Shown: positions 40,223 to 58,865, counted from the first letter of the stretch. The stretch is 64,000 bases of DNA from Impatiens glandulifera (GCF_907164915.1 NC_061862.1:142343913-142407912); one strand, 5' to 3'. Numbers and translations: made by a program. The notes: a model not told the origin generated them from the letters alone.

Positions 40223-40917
40223 TTAAGTTGACTTGTATTTTGACTTAGACTTGTTCCGACCATTATGTCTCGACTTATCTTTCTCGCCTCTACTATCCTG
40301 TCTTCCCCAGTTTTCAGCAACCAACACATTTGACTGTGATGAAGAGCCTTGAGATTTTCGTCTCAATTCTTCATTTAAGACACCACTTTTGGCCATCTTC
40401 AATGTCACTGCACCATTAGAAACAGAGTTACAAAGAGAAACTTTAAAAGTCTCCCATGAATCAGGCAGAGTAGTCAATAACCAAAGCCCTTGAACATCGT
40501 CTTCAAAGTTTATACCCATTCCTGACATCTGATCAAGAACACCCTAAAACTCATTCAAATGATCAACCATAGAAGCACTATCACTATATCTCAAATGAAT
40601 AATCTTTTGGAGCAAAAATAATTTGTTACTTCCTGTCTTTTGAAGCATACAAATTCTCAAGCTTACCCCACAAAGTACGTGCATTTGTCTCATGTTGTAT
40701 GTTATTATAAACATTCTATTCAACAAATTGTCGAATGAAACCACATACCTGTTCATGCTCAAAAGCCCATTCCTCGTCAGATTTGGAGATAGGTTTTTTC
40801 ACTACCAAAAATAGGTAAATGCAAAGACTTCACAAATAGAAGATCTTTCATTTTACCCTTCCAAATATGATAGTTTGAACCATTTAGCAAAATCATTCTG
40901 TTTGTGTTAATCTCCAT
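40223..40917 (-). pseudogene. Copia gag
   Basis: ATG at 40915-40917 starts [20 protein letters not shown], a typical Copia gag start. A frameshift occurs near 40800 and nonsense codons follow. The downstream LLTTLPDSWETFKVSL motif (UBN2 type) is in frame with pol. Confidence 0.85.
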
Positions 40918-40966
40918 AAACCAATCAAAAAATAAACACGCTTATAACCAAGCTCTAATACCACTA

Positions 40967-41462
40967 TGTTGGGAATAAAGCGGAATAATCATCAAACTTG
41001 TGATAATAAATTAGTCCCCACTTGATTGGATCTTTAGGAGCGAGAAACAAAAAACATAAAAGGAAATATAAATAAAACAAGAACACCAAGAATTTAACGT
41101 GGAAAACCTCCTCAAATCAAGGAGTAAAACCACGGGACTTTTGTCCAAAAGAAGCTTCACTATAATCAAATGTTAAACACGAAACAAATGAAGATAAGAG
41201 CTAAACAATGAAGAGATCTCACTATCTCTCTACAAATGTATGCTAGATGACTTTCAGATGTATTTTGATAAGCCACTTCCTCATCCTCTTACAGTAGAAC
41301 ATGGACAACTCAAAAGTGTTTTTCCAATAAGACAATCATATCCCTATTTAATACAAAATGACTTTTAAGCTTCTGGACTTCTGCGTTTCTGAACTTCTGG
41401 GCTTCTTAAATGTACTGGGCTTTTTATTTCATAGTTGGGAACCCAATCAAAATAACCCAACA
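40967..41462 (-). repeat. 5' LTR of the 5.0 kb Copia element (496 bp)
   Basis: Direct repeat of 36462-36954. The primer-binding site lies just left of it at about 40950-40966. Confidence 0.95.
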
Positions 41463-41523
41463 AGTCTCTCAATTACTGTTGAGGATTAGGTTTTGGCTTT
41501 ATAATATTCATCACTTTCTCCAT

Positions 41524-41880
41524 GGTTTCTCTTTCAACAAATCCTTACTAGAATTCGGAACAAGATCAAATTAGCGCCGTTAATAATCAAGTGAACAGTT
41601 AATGGAGATGGAATCTATGAATCTCCAAAGGAAATAAACTCTCTAAGAAGAAGATTACCCAAGTCTAAATCACATGATAATGTGAAGAAATCAGCTCAAC
41701 GAATTAACCCTAACACTAACAATAAAGAGCGTGCCTCCTCAAGAGATTGAAGGAATTAGCCGACAGAATAGAGAGAGAACGAGTGACGGTGACTTTTCTA
41801 GAGGAATGGAACTGTTGGAGAGGTGGATTACGTAGTTGGGAGCATAATTAGGTTTTAAGAGAGATAAAGTAATTAGGTTT
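41524..41880 (-). promoter_or_regulatory. Probable 5' UTR and promoter remnant of the VPS24 fragment
   Basis: Sequence upstream of the VPS24 ATG on the minus strand is less AT-rich and has the pyrimidine-rich character of a plant leader. A splice-like GTAATCTTCTTC at about 41655 could be a leader-intron site. A short 26-base tandem repeat is at about 41851-41905. Confidence 0.4.
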
Positions 41881-42119
41881 TAAGAGAGATAAGAAATTGG
41901 GCTATTGTTTCTAAATTTAAAAATATATAGGTAAAATTTTTATTCTTAAATTTAATATAATATTTAATTTATATTATTTTTTACTTTTAATTTAATTTAA
42001 ATAATAATTAATTAAAGGATAGATGTTAATAAAAATTTTAATAATTATGTTATAAAAAATTTTATAATTAAATTTTATTGTTAATAAAATTATAAGTCAA
42101 ATTAAATTAAAAAAAATTG

Positions 42120-42694
42120 ACTTCTATGCATATGACAGAACCATAGATCACCTATCACCAATTCAGGAGCTGCTGTATTGCTTCCAAGCTTTGTGACAGA
42201 TTTTATAAAAGCCTAGAGCTGATCAGTTTCCCAAACGAATGGAATGAAATCAAAGAAGGAGCACTACTCAAAGGCAAGAGAAATAGATTTGCAACAAGCG
42301 TGTTCAAGTGCAGCTTTGGAGCAGTGGTGTATAACATTTGGCAAGAACGGAATGCAAGAGTATATGACAGAACCCGCAGGAGCATTGACGAGTTATGGAA
42401 AGATATTGTATCGGATTGCAGCGCCCTCGCGGGACGTGGAGAAGAATTTCCAGCATGGAGGAGAACTGGAATATCTGCAGGAACTAAAATTTACCGTTTT
42501 TTAAACTCACTAGAATTGAAAGCATTGTAAACAGATAATTTATTTACGTTTTTAGCTTTTTAGTTTTATTCAGAATGTTACGATTTCAAAATCATTCTAG
42601 GCCTGTCTAAAATGATCTCTTAAACTCGTGGTTTTTTTTCCCGTTTTTGGGAATTTTTAATGAAATGACGCTAAGTCGTTTTTCCCAAAAAAAA
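42120..42694 (+). mobile_element. LINE 3' end with poly-A tail
   Basis: The plus-strand frame FKCSFGAVVYNIWQERNARV and SIDELWKDIVSDCSALAG match the extreme C-terminus of plant LINE reverse transcriptases. A 3' UTR follows with TTTTTAATGAAATGACGCT and a poly-A tail ending near 42694. It is a better-preserved relative of 35690-36245. Confidence 0.75.
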
Positions 42695-42739
42695 AATTTA
42701 AAAAATTAAATTAATGAAATAAAATATTTATAATGTTAA

Positions 42740-42918
42740 AAAATAAATATAAAAATATTAAATTTAGAATAGTTAAATTATAAAGTATGAATATAAAAAA
42801 ATTAGTAAGGGTGGTTGAATGTATAAAGGTGGGCAAAAGTTTTGTTTCTTTTGATTTTTAGCCACCCTTAATATAAGTTGGCAAATAAGGGTCGCCAAAA
42901 TATGTTTTTGTTGTAGTG
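42740..42918. mobile_element. CACTA (En/Spm) transposon terminus
   Basis: Read on the minus strand from 42918: CACTACAACAAAAACATAT, then subterminal GGCGACCCTTA and AAGGGTGGC motifs in both orientations. The copy 1 arm lacks it at the matching site (about 31165). The other end was not securely found. TACTACAAAAAAATG at 33867 is a weak candidate. Confidence 0.6.
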
Positions 42919-42919
42919 A

Positions 42920-43300
42920 ATGTCGATTCTCGTAGAATTAGAAATATAATTTAAATATTAATTTTTAATTCCAATTTTACAAATCCAAACATATCCTTAA
43001 ATAATCGAATTTTTGAAATTTGATCTCCTATAAATCAATCTCAAAATTTTGAGTTACCTTATTAAGTTATTATTTAATTAAAATATTAAGTCATTTAATA
43101 ATAAACCTTGAACCTATTAAATCATTTAATAATAAGAATGAAAGATATAATATTTATTTTTTTAAAATTAATATATTAATTCATTTAATAATAAAAAGTT
43201 AAAAAAGAGAGTAATAACTTATTATTATGTTTTACTTTTTAATTAATCTTACAAATCCAAATTATTGTATGCAAAATAGTTAAAAACTTAGGTTGCTATC
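42920..43300 (-). repeat. Inverted-duplication arm, inner end, copy 2 side
   Basis: Reverse-complement partner of 30786-31165. Confidence 0.75.

Positions 43301-43302
<2 letters not shown>

Positions 43303-43340
<38 letters not shown>
43303..43340. repeat. (TA)n microsatellite at the empty site of the copy 1 insertion
   Basis: A TA run of 38 bases joins the two flank segments that, in copy 1, are separated by the 17.8 kb insertion. Confidence 0.9.
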
Positions 43341-43344
<4 letters not shown>

Positions 43345-43559
43345 ATATGCCCAAAATCCTAAATGCCCAACAAAGCCCAATTTAATAATTTAGTCTTATA
43401 ACATTCTAATATGAATCCAAATGATATACTAGATATCCAACACTGAAAACCTAACTTGGAAAAATTATCTCCATTGGTTCGACTAACTCCCCATTGAAGA
43501 ATGAATGAAACTTTTGCCTCTAACATTAAATTTCCGTGCTATAATTTAATAATTGAATG

Positions 43560-44375
43560 GAAAGTCATGACTTACAAAATAAGAATACATAACATTGTAC
43601 TAGGATAAAAAATAAAATAAAAAATTACTTAACCTATTAACTAAAATAATAAAGAAATACAATTATAAGAAAAAACAACAAATCTTGTAATACAAATCAT
43701 TATTAAATATCTTTCTTTATTTCATACATAATACATACATTTTTAACTATTACACCGTAATATTTATACGTAATTCATTCAATATTGTTTAATTGGTTTG
43801 TCCTATTTGTTCTAATTTGTCATTTTTCATTGCGATTCGTATTTGGAATCACCTTGCAAAAATGACATATTTGTTATATTTTGTCTATTAAAAAAATTTA
43901 TTTTTGTAAATTTTTAATATTATTTAATATATAAATTCTTATTAAATTGAATTGAAAGATAATAACTATAAATAATAATAAACTTCCTACATTAAGAAAA
44001 AATGAAATTTAAATTGATGGAGAAAATCAAACTCGTAACTTGCTCTTTGACACTGAATTTTGTTATAGTATGCTAAAACATAATCTTCAAATTAAATCAA
44101 AACAACTAACTATTTTGTAATATCTTACCAAACTTCAAAACCATCTACTTCCAAGTTCCAATACATTTTTTTCTAAGAATTTTAATTTACATGACATTAT
44201 CTTGTATAACCTTAACAATGAAAAAGTTGTATTAAAAATATTACTTAACCTATATAACTAACAAAATAAAGAAATACAATTATAAGAAAAAAAAAACAAA
44301 TCATCATCTTGAAATACAAAACATTTTAAATATCTTTCTTCATTGCATACATGATACATACATTTTAAAATATCT
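43560..44375 (-). repeat. Partly duplicated 3' flank of copy 2
   Basis: 43560-43745 and 44217-44375 are direct copies of the same 3' UTR segment, separated by about 470 bases with no counterpart in copy 1. The copy near the stop codon has AATGAA (reverse complement of 44339-44344) where copy 1 has AATAAA. The distal copy keeps AATAAA (reverse complement of 43716-43721). Confidence 0.7.
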
Positions 44376-51054
<6,679 letters not shown>

Positions 51055-51088
51055 ATTCTTCTTGGTTTGGTTAATCCTCTTTTCTTAC

Positions 51089-52589
51089 CTGTAAAATATG
51101 TATATCTGAATCAGATGAATCTTACTTGAAATATTATTCTTCAAAGTATAAGCTGTAATAATCAAAATTGTTGAAAATAATGAGTATATGCAATTTTTAA
51201 AGTTCACACCTATAAAAGGAGTTTTTGATATAACAAGTAAAATTAGTTTTGTAATTTATTGCTTTATGAAAAATATATATATTATTATGTCATAGTGTTC
51301 TTAATTATTTAACTTATTTGGTATTTAATTTTTTCATTTAGTCAAAAAATAAAAATAAAATAAAAAGTTTTCTCTAAGATTATCTTAAAATTTATTACAA
51401 GATCACTTTTTTCATTTATTTGTTATTGAAAAGATTAATATTTAATTCAAATACATCTTTCACATTAAATAAAAATTAAATCAACCACATTATGTTTCAT
51501 TATTTTTTTAAAAAAAATTGGTATGTAAAAATATAAGTCATACTTTGCTAAATTTGATATGTAAAAATATCAAGTCATATAATTAATATCATTAATAATT
51601 GTTCTATAAAAAGTAATATAATAATAACTATCATATATTATTATTATATTATACTTTAAAATAGAATGAATCTTAATTAGTAACATTATAACTATTATTA
51701 TTTCACTTTAAAACTAATTCATAATATATTTTGTTGAACATATATTAATTCAAAATTTATATTAACTATTTAATCCACCCTCAAGTAATAAGAATCTGTT
51801 TCATAATTTCTAACATTTAAATAAAATAAAAAAAAAATTATATTAGCTTTTTTTTTATTATATCATGTCCTAGCCTTGATCTTAATAGTGGCATGTCAAC
51901 ACCACTATTGCATTAAATATTATTATCTCTTTCACTCATCTCAATGACTACCTTATGGAAATCATCCTAGAATGAAGGAAAAAAACAACCCATTTTTCAA
52001 AACTAGCATGTCCACTTAACCGGCCTATACATGTATAATGTATAGTAATCAATTTTTTCACACATAAATTTTTATAATTATTTAAATTTGCACTATCTAA
52101 AATTTAAAATTAAGATGTTTACAATAAAATGTGAAAAATAAATATATCATTTATAATATATTGTGTGAATTACAAATCATTAACCATTAATGGTAAATGT
52201 TTAGAAAAAATTGAGCATATTTTCTGAATTTCAATTAAAATGATTCTCACCCCCATTAAAATTGTATCATCTATTAATTTTTTTTTATTAATTAAAATAA
52301 ATAAATATACACTACATAAAATAAAATAAAAATACGATAAAGGTGAAATAAACTAGAGAATTATATATAACTTCACTATTTAAATAAAATCAAATATACT
52401 CAAGAAGTGTAACGAATAAATCGAATAATCTAAAATAAATCAAAATGATAAGAAGAAGCAAGTAAACATATCAGATTTGAATAAATAGAATACTAACTAA
52501 TAAGATGAAAATCAAAATATTACTAATTGGAAGAGAAGTTGAATACTAAGTCATGATGATCTTGAAAATAATTTTTTTTAAATATATAC
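51089..52589 (-). other. Leader intron of copy 2, enlarged by about 1.1 kb
   Basis: The donor GTATAT after AACAAG (52589) and the acceptor TTTACAG (51089) correspond to the copy 1 leader intron of 463 bases. The extra DNA (about 51170-52260) is AT-rich, without ORF, terminal repeats or a recognised element. The leader exon beside it contains repeated GGCC units (52625-52645) that are absent from copy 1. Confidence 0.5.
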
Positions 52590-52819
52590 CTTGTTGTGTG
52601 GGCGGCGGAGGATGGCTATAGTCTGGCCGGCCGGCCGGCAGTCTAGGAGGAAAGGATCAGGAGATGAAATACATGAAGAAGCTCACTGTCTTAGCTTGAA
52701 GATCTCAAATTGAATTCTTCTTCTTCTCTAGCTAGTGGGGGAATTTATTGGAATAAAAACAAGGAAGGTCAATCAAAGGGATTATTTTATTGAGACTATG
52801 AAATGATGGAATTCTATTT

Positions 52820-52827
52820 TACTTATA
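52820..52827 (-). promoter_or_regulatory. Degenerate TATA box of copy 2
   Basis: TATAAGTA stands where copy 1 has TATAAATA, within otherwise well-conserved promoter sequence. Confidence 0.45.
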
Positions 52828-52929
52828 ACAAAAGAGAGCACATGTATACTTAAAGCACCTCAAAGTATTAGTTAATTTTAAAATATATCATTAAACCTTT
52901 TATTTTTCTAAATAAACCCTTAAACTATG

Positions 52930-53290
52930 AAACTATTTTAGAGCTTGTTACATATGAGTTTTTTTTTTCATAAAACAAATCTATTTTTATTTGAAAAATA
53001 TTAATGGGCGGTGATTTTGAATAGGTAAATATTTTTTTATAAAAAGATTTAAAAAATTGTAATCTATAGATATGAATGATAGGGGAGAGAAATTGAGAGA
53101 AAAAATGTGGAAGTAAATTACGTTGCATCACATAATTGGTTGTAAATGGCGAGTGAAGAGAAAGAAAATAAAATTTGTTATTTTTTAGGTAATAAGATTG
53201 GTCACATCATTTATTCTCCTTTCTCATTTCTATTATATAATGATAAAATACTTGCCATGAAATAATGTTGAATTGTGATGAATGTTTTTA
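52930..53290. other. About 350-bp insertion in the copy 2 promoter
   Basis: Copy 1 passes directly between the flanking homologous blocks (about 5060-5130). The inserted DNA is non-coding and of MITE-like size, but I could not define terminal repeats. Confidence 0.45.
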
Positions 53291-53675
53291 TATATATATA
53301 TATTTTTTTTTATCAAATTCATATTTGTTGATGTAATTATTTATTAGAAGTCAAAACCTATTTAAGTTATAAATTTTTTTAAAAGTGTTTAGAAATCAAA
53401 AATTGTTTTACATGACTAAAGTATTTGAAAGACTTTGTTTTATTTTGAAGTTAATGTAAAAAGAGATTAACAGTTTAAGGGAGATAGATTAAAAAACATA
53501 GTTGAAGACATAATTTCAAATTTGACATAGTTGAAGGACTGATTTAAGTGTTAATTCAATGATGATCTTGATAAAGTTGATTTCCTAGATTGATTGAGGA
53601 AAGATTGTACAGATAAGAAAAGCATCAGTTGCTATTTTTAACTAAAATTTGACTTTTTATTTATAAGATTTACTT

Positions 53676-54618
53676 TGATTTTAGATAAATGTTTGTTTTT
53701 TCTAGAATATAATTAAATATATAGGTTGAAATAACATGTCATTTTTTTTTAAATTTATTATCATCTCAATTAATGTGTATGATCAAAGAAAAATGAAAAT
53801 TAAACAATTTTACTTTGAAATCCAACACATTTTTAAAAGTAAATTTTATTTTATTCAATAACAATTACTTAGTTAAAGGATAATCATAATTAAAATACTT
53901 GGAAAAAACAAAAATGTGAATATAAAATGAGCTACTGTAATCTAGCCCAAATTATAAGAACCCAAAAAACTCATGTGATACTTTAAGATCTTGAGGTGAA
54001 TTTTAAAGACTACATGTAAAAATTATTTAGATTAAAATATTATTGAAAATATTAAAGGAGATAAGTAAATATTCAGTAATAGACAAGTGGTTGGACCAAC
54101 AATCAAAATAAAACCACTTTAACCCATAACCCAACTTTTATATAGTACACCCACTATCCGACAATTCATTGGTTATATGATAGCAATGTACAAGTTATAA
54201 TTAAGTATTAATTGTAAATGAGTTTTAAGAAATATAAGTTATATATATATATATTTATTTGGTTATTTTCTTTTATTGTTTCAGATATTGTAATCTTAAA
54301 TTCAATGTATAAATTTAATTATAATAAATTAAAATGTACACTTAATTACTTAAAAATATTATAATGAAGAATAATATTTTAAAATTTAATATATCATATA
54401 TTTTAATATATAATAAATTAATTTATATATATATTATCAAATAAAATAATTTACACATTAATATTTATTTATAATTTATTTGTTAATGTAAACACTCGTT
54501 TTTGACACCAGAAATAATAGATATTAAAAAAATAATTTCGAATTAATAGAATTATTTGTTAGAATTTCTATACGGGCATATTGCACGAGATTAGAAATAA
54601 ATAACTAATTCAAAAAAT
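53676..54618. other. AT-rich intergenic DNA
   Basis: Beyond the duplicated arm. Only AT-rich sequence and a short TA run near 54240-54255. No gene or element recognised. Confidence 0.5.
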
Positions 54619-54768
54619 GGGCGACGATAACTCTCTTTCTATTTCTAATATTGATACATAAACTCCTTATTATGATACATAAACTATTAAAATGATACAT
54701 AAACTCCTTATCATGATACATAAACTATTAAAATGGGCGACGATAACTTTCTTCCTATTTTTAATATT
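54619..54768. repeat. Small nested tandem repeat
   Basis: Four 20-21 base units starting GATACATAAACT (54653-54734) alternate between two forms. They are flanked on both sides by a direct repeat of about 34 bases starting GGGCGACGATAACT (54619-54652 and 54735-54768). Confidence 0.85.
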
Positions 54769-55204
54769 AGAAAATCATTCATTTCATGTTTCAATAAAAA
54801 ATCTTCATCTATGTAATATATTAAATGTCCCATTAATTACAAAAATCTTCTAAGGTTTCGAAATTTTTTTCTGACAATAATAATTTTTTTTTATTTCATC
54901 AAATCATTGCAATGTCAAAGATTAGGTTATGAAGAGGGAACTGCTTCGCAGAACACTTAAAATTGGGCCTCCCTCCACTCATCAAACTTTTGTTGGAACT
55001 AATTTATTTGTAAACTCATAGCATCATCGTACTAGACATCCTTCATGATCATACACATCAACATTTATTATGTCTTCTTTACATTTAACTATTATTGACA
55101 TCACACATTATGGCACACAAAATTCCTTTTTATATTTTTCAGTTTCGTTGTAATGCTTCATTAGAGTAATACATTCTAACATCTAGGGTCCTAGTCCTCT
55201 TTTC

Positions 55205-55770
55205 TCTATTAATGGTTTTCGATATTTTGTTCATTTTATCGATGACTACAGTCGCTTCACTTGGCTATATACTATCTATCGAAAATATGATGTCTTAACA
55301 ACTTTTATCAAATTTAAGACACTTTTTGAAAATGAATTCAATACATCTATCAAAACTCTACAATCTAATTGCGAATATAGGAGTCTCAAAGCTTATCTTG
55401 AAACTCACGACATTCAACACTGTCTATCATGCCCTCATATAAGTGGACAAAATGGTATTATTGAACGCAAAATTCACCACCTTACATAAATGAGTATTAC
55501 TCCTCTTACTCATGCCTCTATCCTATTAGGATGATGCTTTTATGACAATCATGTATCTCATTAAACATCTTCCTTCAAATGGTAAACCTCGTCAATCTCC
55601 CTTTTGAAATTCTTTTTAATCGTCCTCTTAACTATCTATTCTTAAAACTTTTTTATGTTCTTTCTTCTCACTCACTCGATCATATAACTCTCACAATATG
55701 GATCTTCGAACTCTAAAATGTATTTTTCTAGGCTATAATCCAAATCACAAAGGATACCACTATCTACACC
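55205..55770 (+). pseudogene. Copia integrase fragment
   Basis: VHFIDDYSRFTWLYT, then PHISGQNGIIERKIHHL, then a region corresponding to FLGYNPNHKGYHY. Catalytic Asp and Glu contexts are still visible but the frame is interrupted. Confidence 0.75.
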
Positions 55771-55956
55771 TTCTTATGGTATAATATATATCTCTCGTCA
55801 CGTCAATTTTGATGAACAAACATTTCTATTTAAAAATACAACACCAACATATACTAATCCTTCTACACCACGAGTCTCTCCAATAATTTATTTTCTTTTC
55901 ATGTCACGTTCATCACCTCTAATATCTCCAACTTTAACATCACAACCCTCAAATCT

Positions 55957-56258
55957 TGTTGGGTTTTGGGCTCATATTTAATTAGAGTTTATATATTGTA
56001 ATTGGGCTTTAAGCCTTTATTGGGCTTAGGAGTAGTAGTTTAGTCTTTTGGCTTTTGATGTACTCCTATAAATAGAGACATTGTAACCTAGGGTTACTTG
56101 GAGCATTATTCCATGGAAAATCAATAGAATGGACGACTCCCCGAGGATGTAGGCATTATTGGCCGAACCTCGTTATATCTTGTGTTCTTTATTATTCTTT
56201 ACCACGTTATCTTTATATCTTCTTTTATCGTGTGTTTAGATTAGATCGTTTCTCAACA
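55957..56258 (+). repeat. 5' LTR of the non-autonomous element
   Basis: Starts TGTTGGGTTTTGGGC and ends TTTCTCAACA. It contains a likely TATA box, TATAAATAG (about 56068-56076). Confidence 0.93.
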
Positions 56259-58690
56259 AGTGGTATCAGAGCATGTTTTGAGAATGTTTAACCTAATCTA
56301 TTTGTGAAGATATGATAGAAACCCTAACCACCATTGAAGAAGTTGTTGGATATTTGTGCTTTTGTTGAAGATGGCTATTGGAGAAACGACATTGGTTGTA
56401 GAAGAATTAGCCGCTGTGAAGATTTGAATCGAAATCTTCAATTGCTAAGGAGATGTCAACGGTCGTTAAAAATATTTCTTAGTTTTGAGTGACGAGGTTT
56501 GAGAAGAAGAGAGAAGAAGACAATGGTCTTTTATTCTTCTCGAAGGCGCCAATGGGTGCAGGTGACGAAAAGTCGTCATGTAAGCAACAACACCAGAATG
56601 AAGAAGATGAGGTATATTCTTTTGGTCTATTAAAATATACAAAGGAAAAAGAAAATATATTTCCATATATATTCCATATATATCTCCATATATATATTCC
56701 ATATATATCTCTATATATTCCATATATATAGATATTATATTATGATATAATATAATATATATAGAGAAGCCAAGAATCTTTGAAGCAGTCAACAACTAAG
56801 AATTTTTCAACTAAGACTTTTTATTTAAGTCTCGTTTGATTTTATAAAATAGGTTTAATACCTATTTGTTCCAATTTTCACAAGTAAAGCCTTATTTGAT
56901 TTTAATCAAACTCTCAAAGCTTTGTATGCTTTGATCTTGGATTTGTATTGAGGCTTGTTTGACTTGAATTTCTCAAATATGGAGATTTGTGATTTATCTT
57001 CTAAGAAATTTGATATTCGTCAATGGGGAGATTGAAAATTGGAGTTGAAAAAGAAGGTGGAGTGCTTATTCGATGTTGCAGATTGTGGAACAGTTGATGC
57101 AACATGTAAAGGGTTTTCTGATTAAAGCGGGTGGCTTTAATGTTTGTTTGCAAGAGTGTGGTTTTGATATGTGTGTATAAAGGCCGAATTTGGATTTGCA
57201 TCAACCTTATGAGTAGGTTTTGATTGGCAATCTCGGTAAGTGCTGGTGCGAAGTTGTCAAGTGGGTGTTGATGCCTCAAGGGTTCTACCAAGAATGATAA
57301 TTTCTAAGGTATGAGTTGAGGATGCACTAATCATATATATGGTTTGTTAGATTCTTTCTATGCAGGATTTTGCTAGAAGAATGTGGAGAACAAACGATAC
57401 ATCTTCATGCTTATTGAAAATTAGTTGGAGGTTTTATTATAACTGATTGTTGTCTTGGCATACATGGGTGACATTATTTCACTATGGCGAGGGCTTTGAC
57501 TTGAAGAAATTCTCGGCTGAAATAAGTTTGGAGAGATTTTTCTTTGGAAACCGGTTATTGAAGAAGTCAAATTAAAAGAGGGGTAGAGAGAAAATCTAGT
57601 AGTAGATTTTCGCCTACAGCCGCACAGGGTTCATCAAACTGACGATGGGAGATTCAAACAGAGTCCGATTGCGCTGAGATTTTGTCGAGAGGATTGGTAA
57701 CTCATTCCTCTACATTTTCAATGGTCGGATCAAGGTTTGGACGTCTCGAAGTTTGTTTTTCTGGGGCTTAAAGTGTCTGCCTATTTTAGTTTTATTTGAC
57801 TTATTTGGGACCAAAAAAAGTTTGTATCTTTTTGGTTATGACCTTATCTTATTGGAAGAGCTAATCAAGATGAAGACTGTGGTGAGATTATGTGTTTTTA
57901 CACTTGACAAAAACATGATCGAGTATGGAAAGTTGTTATTTATATGGTGTTTACCGATGATAACATTGTCGACATGTTGACATGACAATCCTTTAGGCCA
58001 AATTGCAAGATTGCATTGAGTTGGCGGGTGATTAAGGATTGAAACAATTCCAGTTAACACATATTATCAATGAAAGACCAAGAAGAGGAAGACAAATGAA
58101 AGACACTTATAAGTTGAGGTGGACACATCTTGAAAGCAACTCTCAAACGACCGAGAAGAAATCATTGCATTATCTTCTAATGTGAGAAGATAAATAAAAA
58201 CCTTGAGTGAGATTCCTAGTCATGAAAAAGGGGCTAGATGTGAGACTCGGTTAATTCGAAGGTGATGATTTTGTTACTTCTTTTGTTCTATCTTAATTGT
58301 CTGTACATTGTGGATCATATATTAGATGAATGTGATGATTGAGACCTTGAATAGGGATTCCTAGTCATGAAAAATGGGCTAGATGAGAGGTTCGATCAAT
58401 TAAAATGAAAGGGTATTCGATTTCTTTCAGAAAAAAAAACTATAGATGATCATTTGAAGCATGGGTGAAGACAATTGAAGAGAGATATTGAATATTGAAA
58501 TAATATTCTTGGATTGCTAGGCGTTTTTGGATTCAAAAAACTAGTAGATTGCAAGCTAATTTATTCAAGGAGAGGTATGAGGTTTAAGTTGATTGAGTAT
58601 GCAACGTTCAAGGCAAGATGGGTGACAAATACTTTGTCAGATCTTGAGTTAGAGAAAAGAGATGTCGTGATAGCCTAATTTATTTGTTAT

Positions 58691-58865
58691 GAAGTAGACG
58701 ATAAAGGTTCGTCTTGGGTCTTCTCGTTTTTTGATCGATATCTTATTTTGAGGAAGTAGACGATGGAAGTTCGTTTTGGGTGTCCTCAGTTTTCGATAGA
58801 TATCTGATTTTGAAAAAGTAGACGATGAAAGTTCGTCTTGGGTCTATTCGGTATTTTGTTTTCAG
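58691..58865 (+). repeat. About 62-bp tandem repeat, three units
   Basis: Units begin near 58691, 58753 and 58815 with AAGTAGACGAT and share GTTCGTCTTGGGT. They lie inside the non-autonomous LTR element. Confidence 0.8.

Larger units (their letters stand above)
36462..41462 (-). mobile_element. Copia LTR retrotransposon, 5.0 kb, recently inserted
   Basis: LTRs at 36462-36954 and 40967-41462 are very similar by eye, and the target-site duplication agtct occurs at 36457-36461 and 41463-41467. In element orientation the LTR starts TGTTGGGTTATTTTG and ends TTCCCAACA. The primer site TGGTATTAGAGC follows the 5' LTR, and a purine tract (ATGGGGGAGTT) precedes the 3' LTR. The pieces from 40528 to 36971 all lie in one frame interrupted only by nonsense codons, whereas early gag has a frameshift. 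It most resembles the Tork/Tnt1 type. Confidence 0.95.
36422..41523 (-). pseudogene. VPS24: VPS24 (ESCRT-III, CHMP3-type) first-exon fragment split by a Copia element
   Basis: ATG at 41521-41523 opens MEKVMNIIKPKPNPQQ, the start of plant VPS24, an ESCRT-III subunit acting in multivesicular-body sorting. The sequence continues as stop-L-R-D to 41463, where the Copia element (36462-41462) intervenes. It resumes at 36461 with the reading stop-Q-Q-R-L-R-stop-E-C-R-N-I, ending at 36422. VPS24 has W and Q at the two later stop positions and L at the first, so three nonsense changes are visible. After RNI the similarity ends at CAGGGATGGAC, which looks like a hAT-type terminus. The rest of the gene is not in the window. 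Confidence 0.8.

Noticed and set aside
56466..56795. 109-codon minus-strand frame in the non-autonomous LTR element
   Set aside because: Much of it is translation of AT-rich repeats (Ile-Tyr-Met runs), and no gag or pol similarity is visible.
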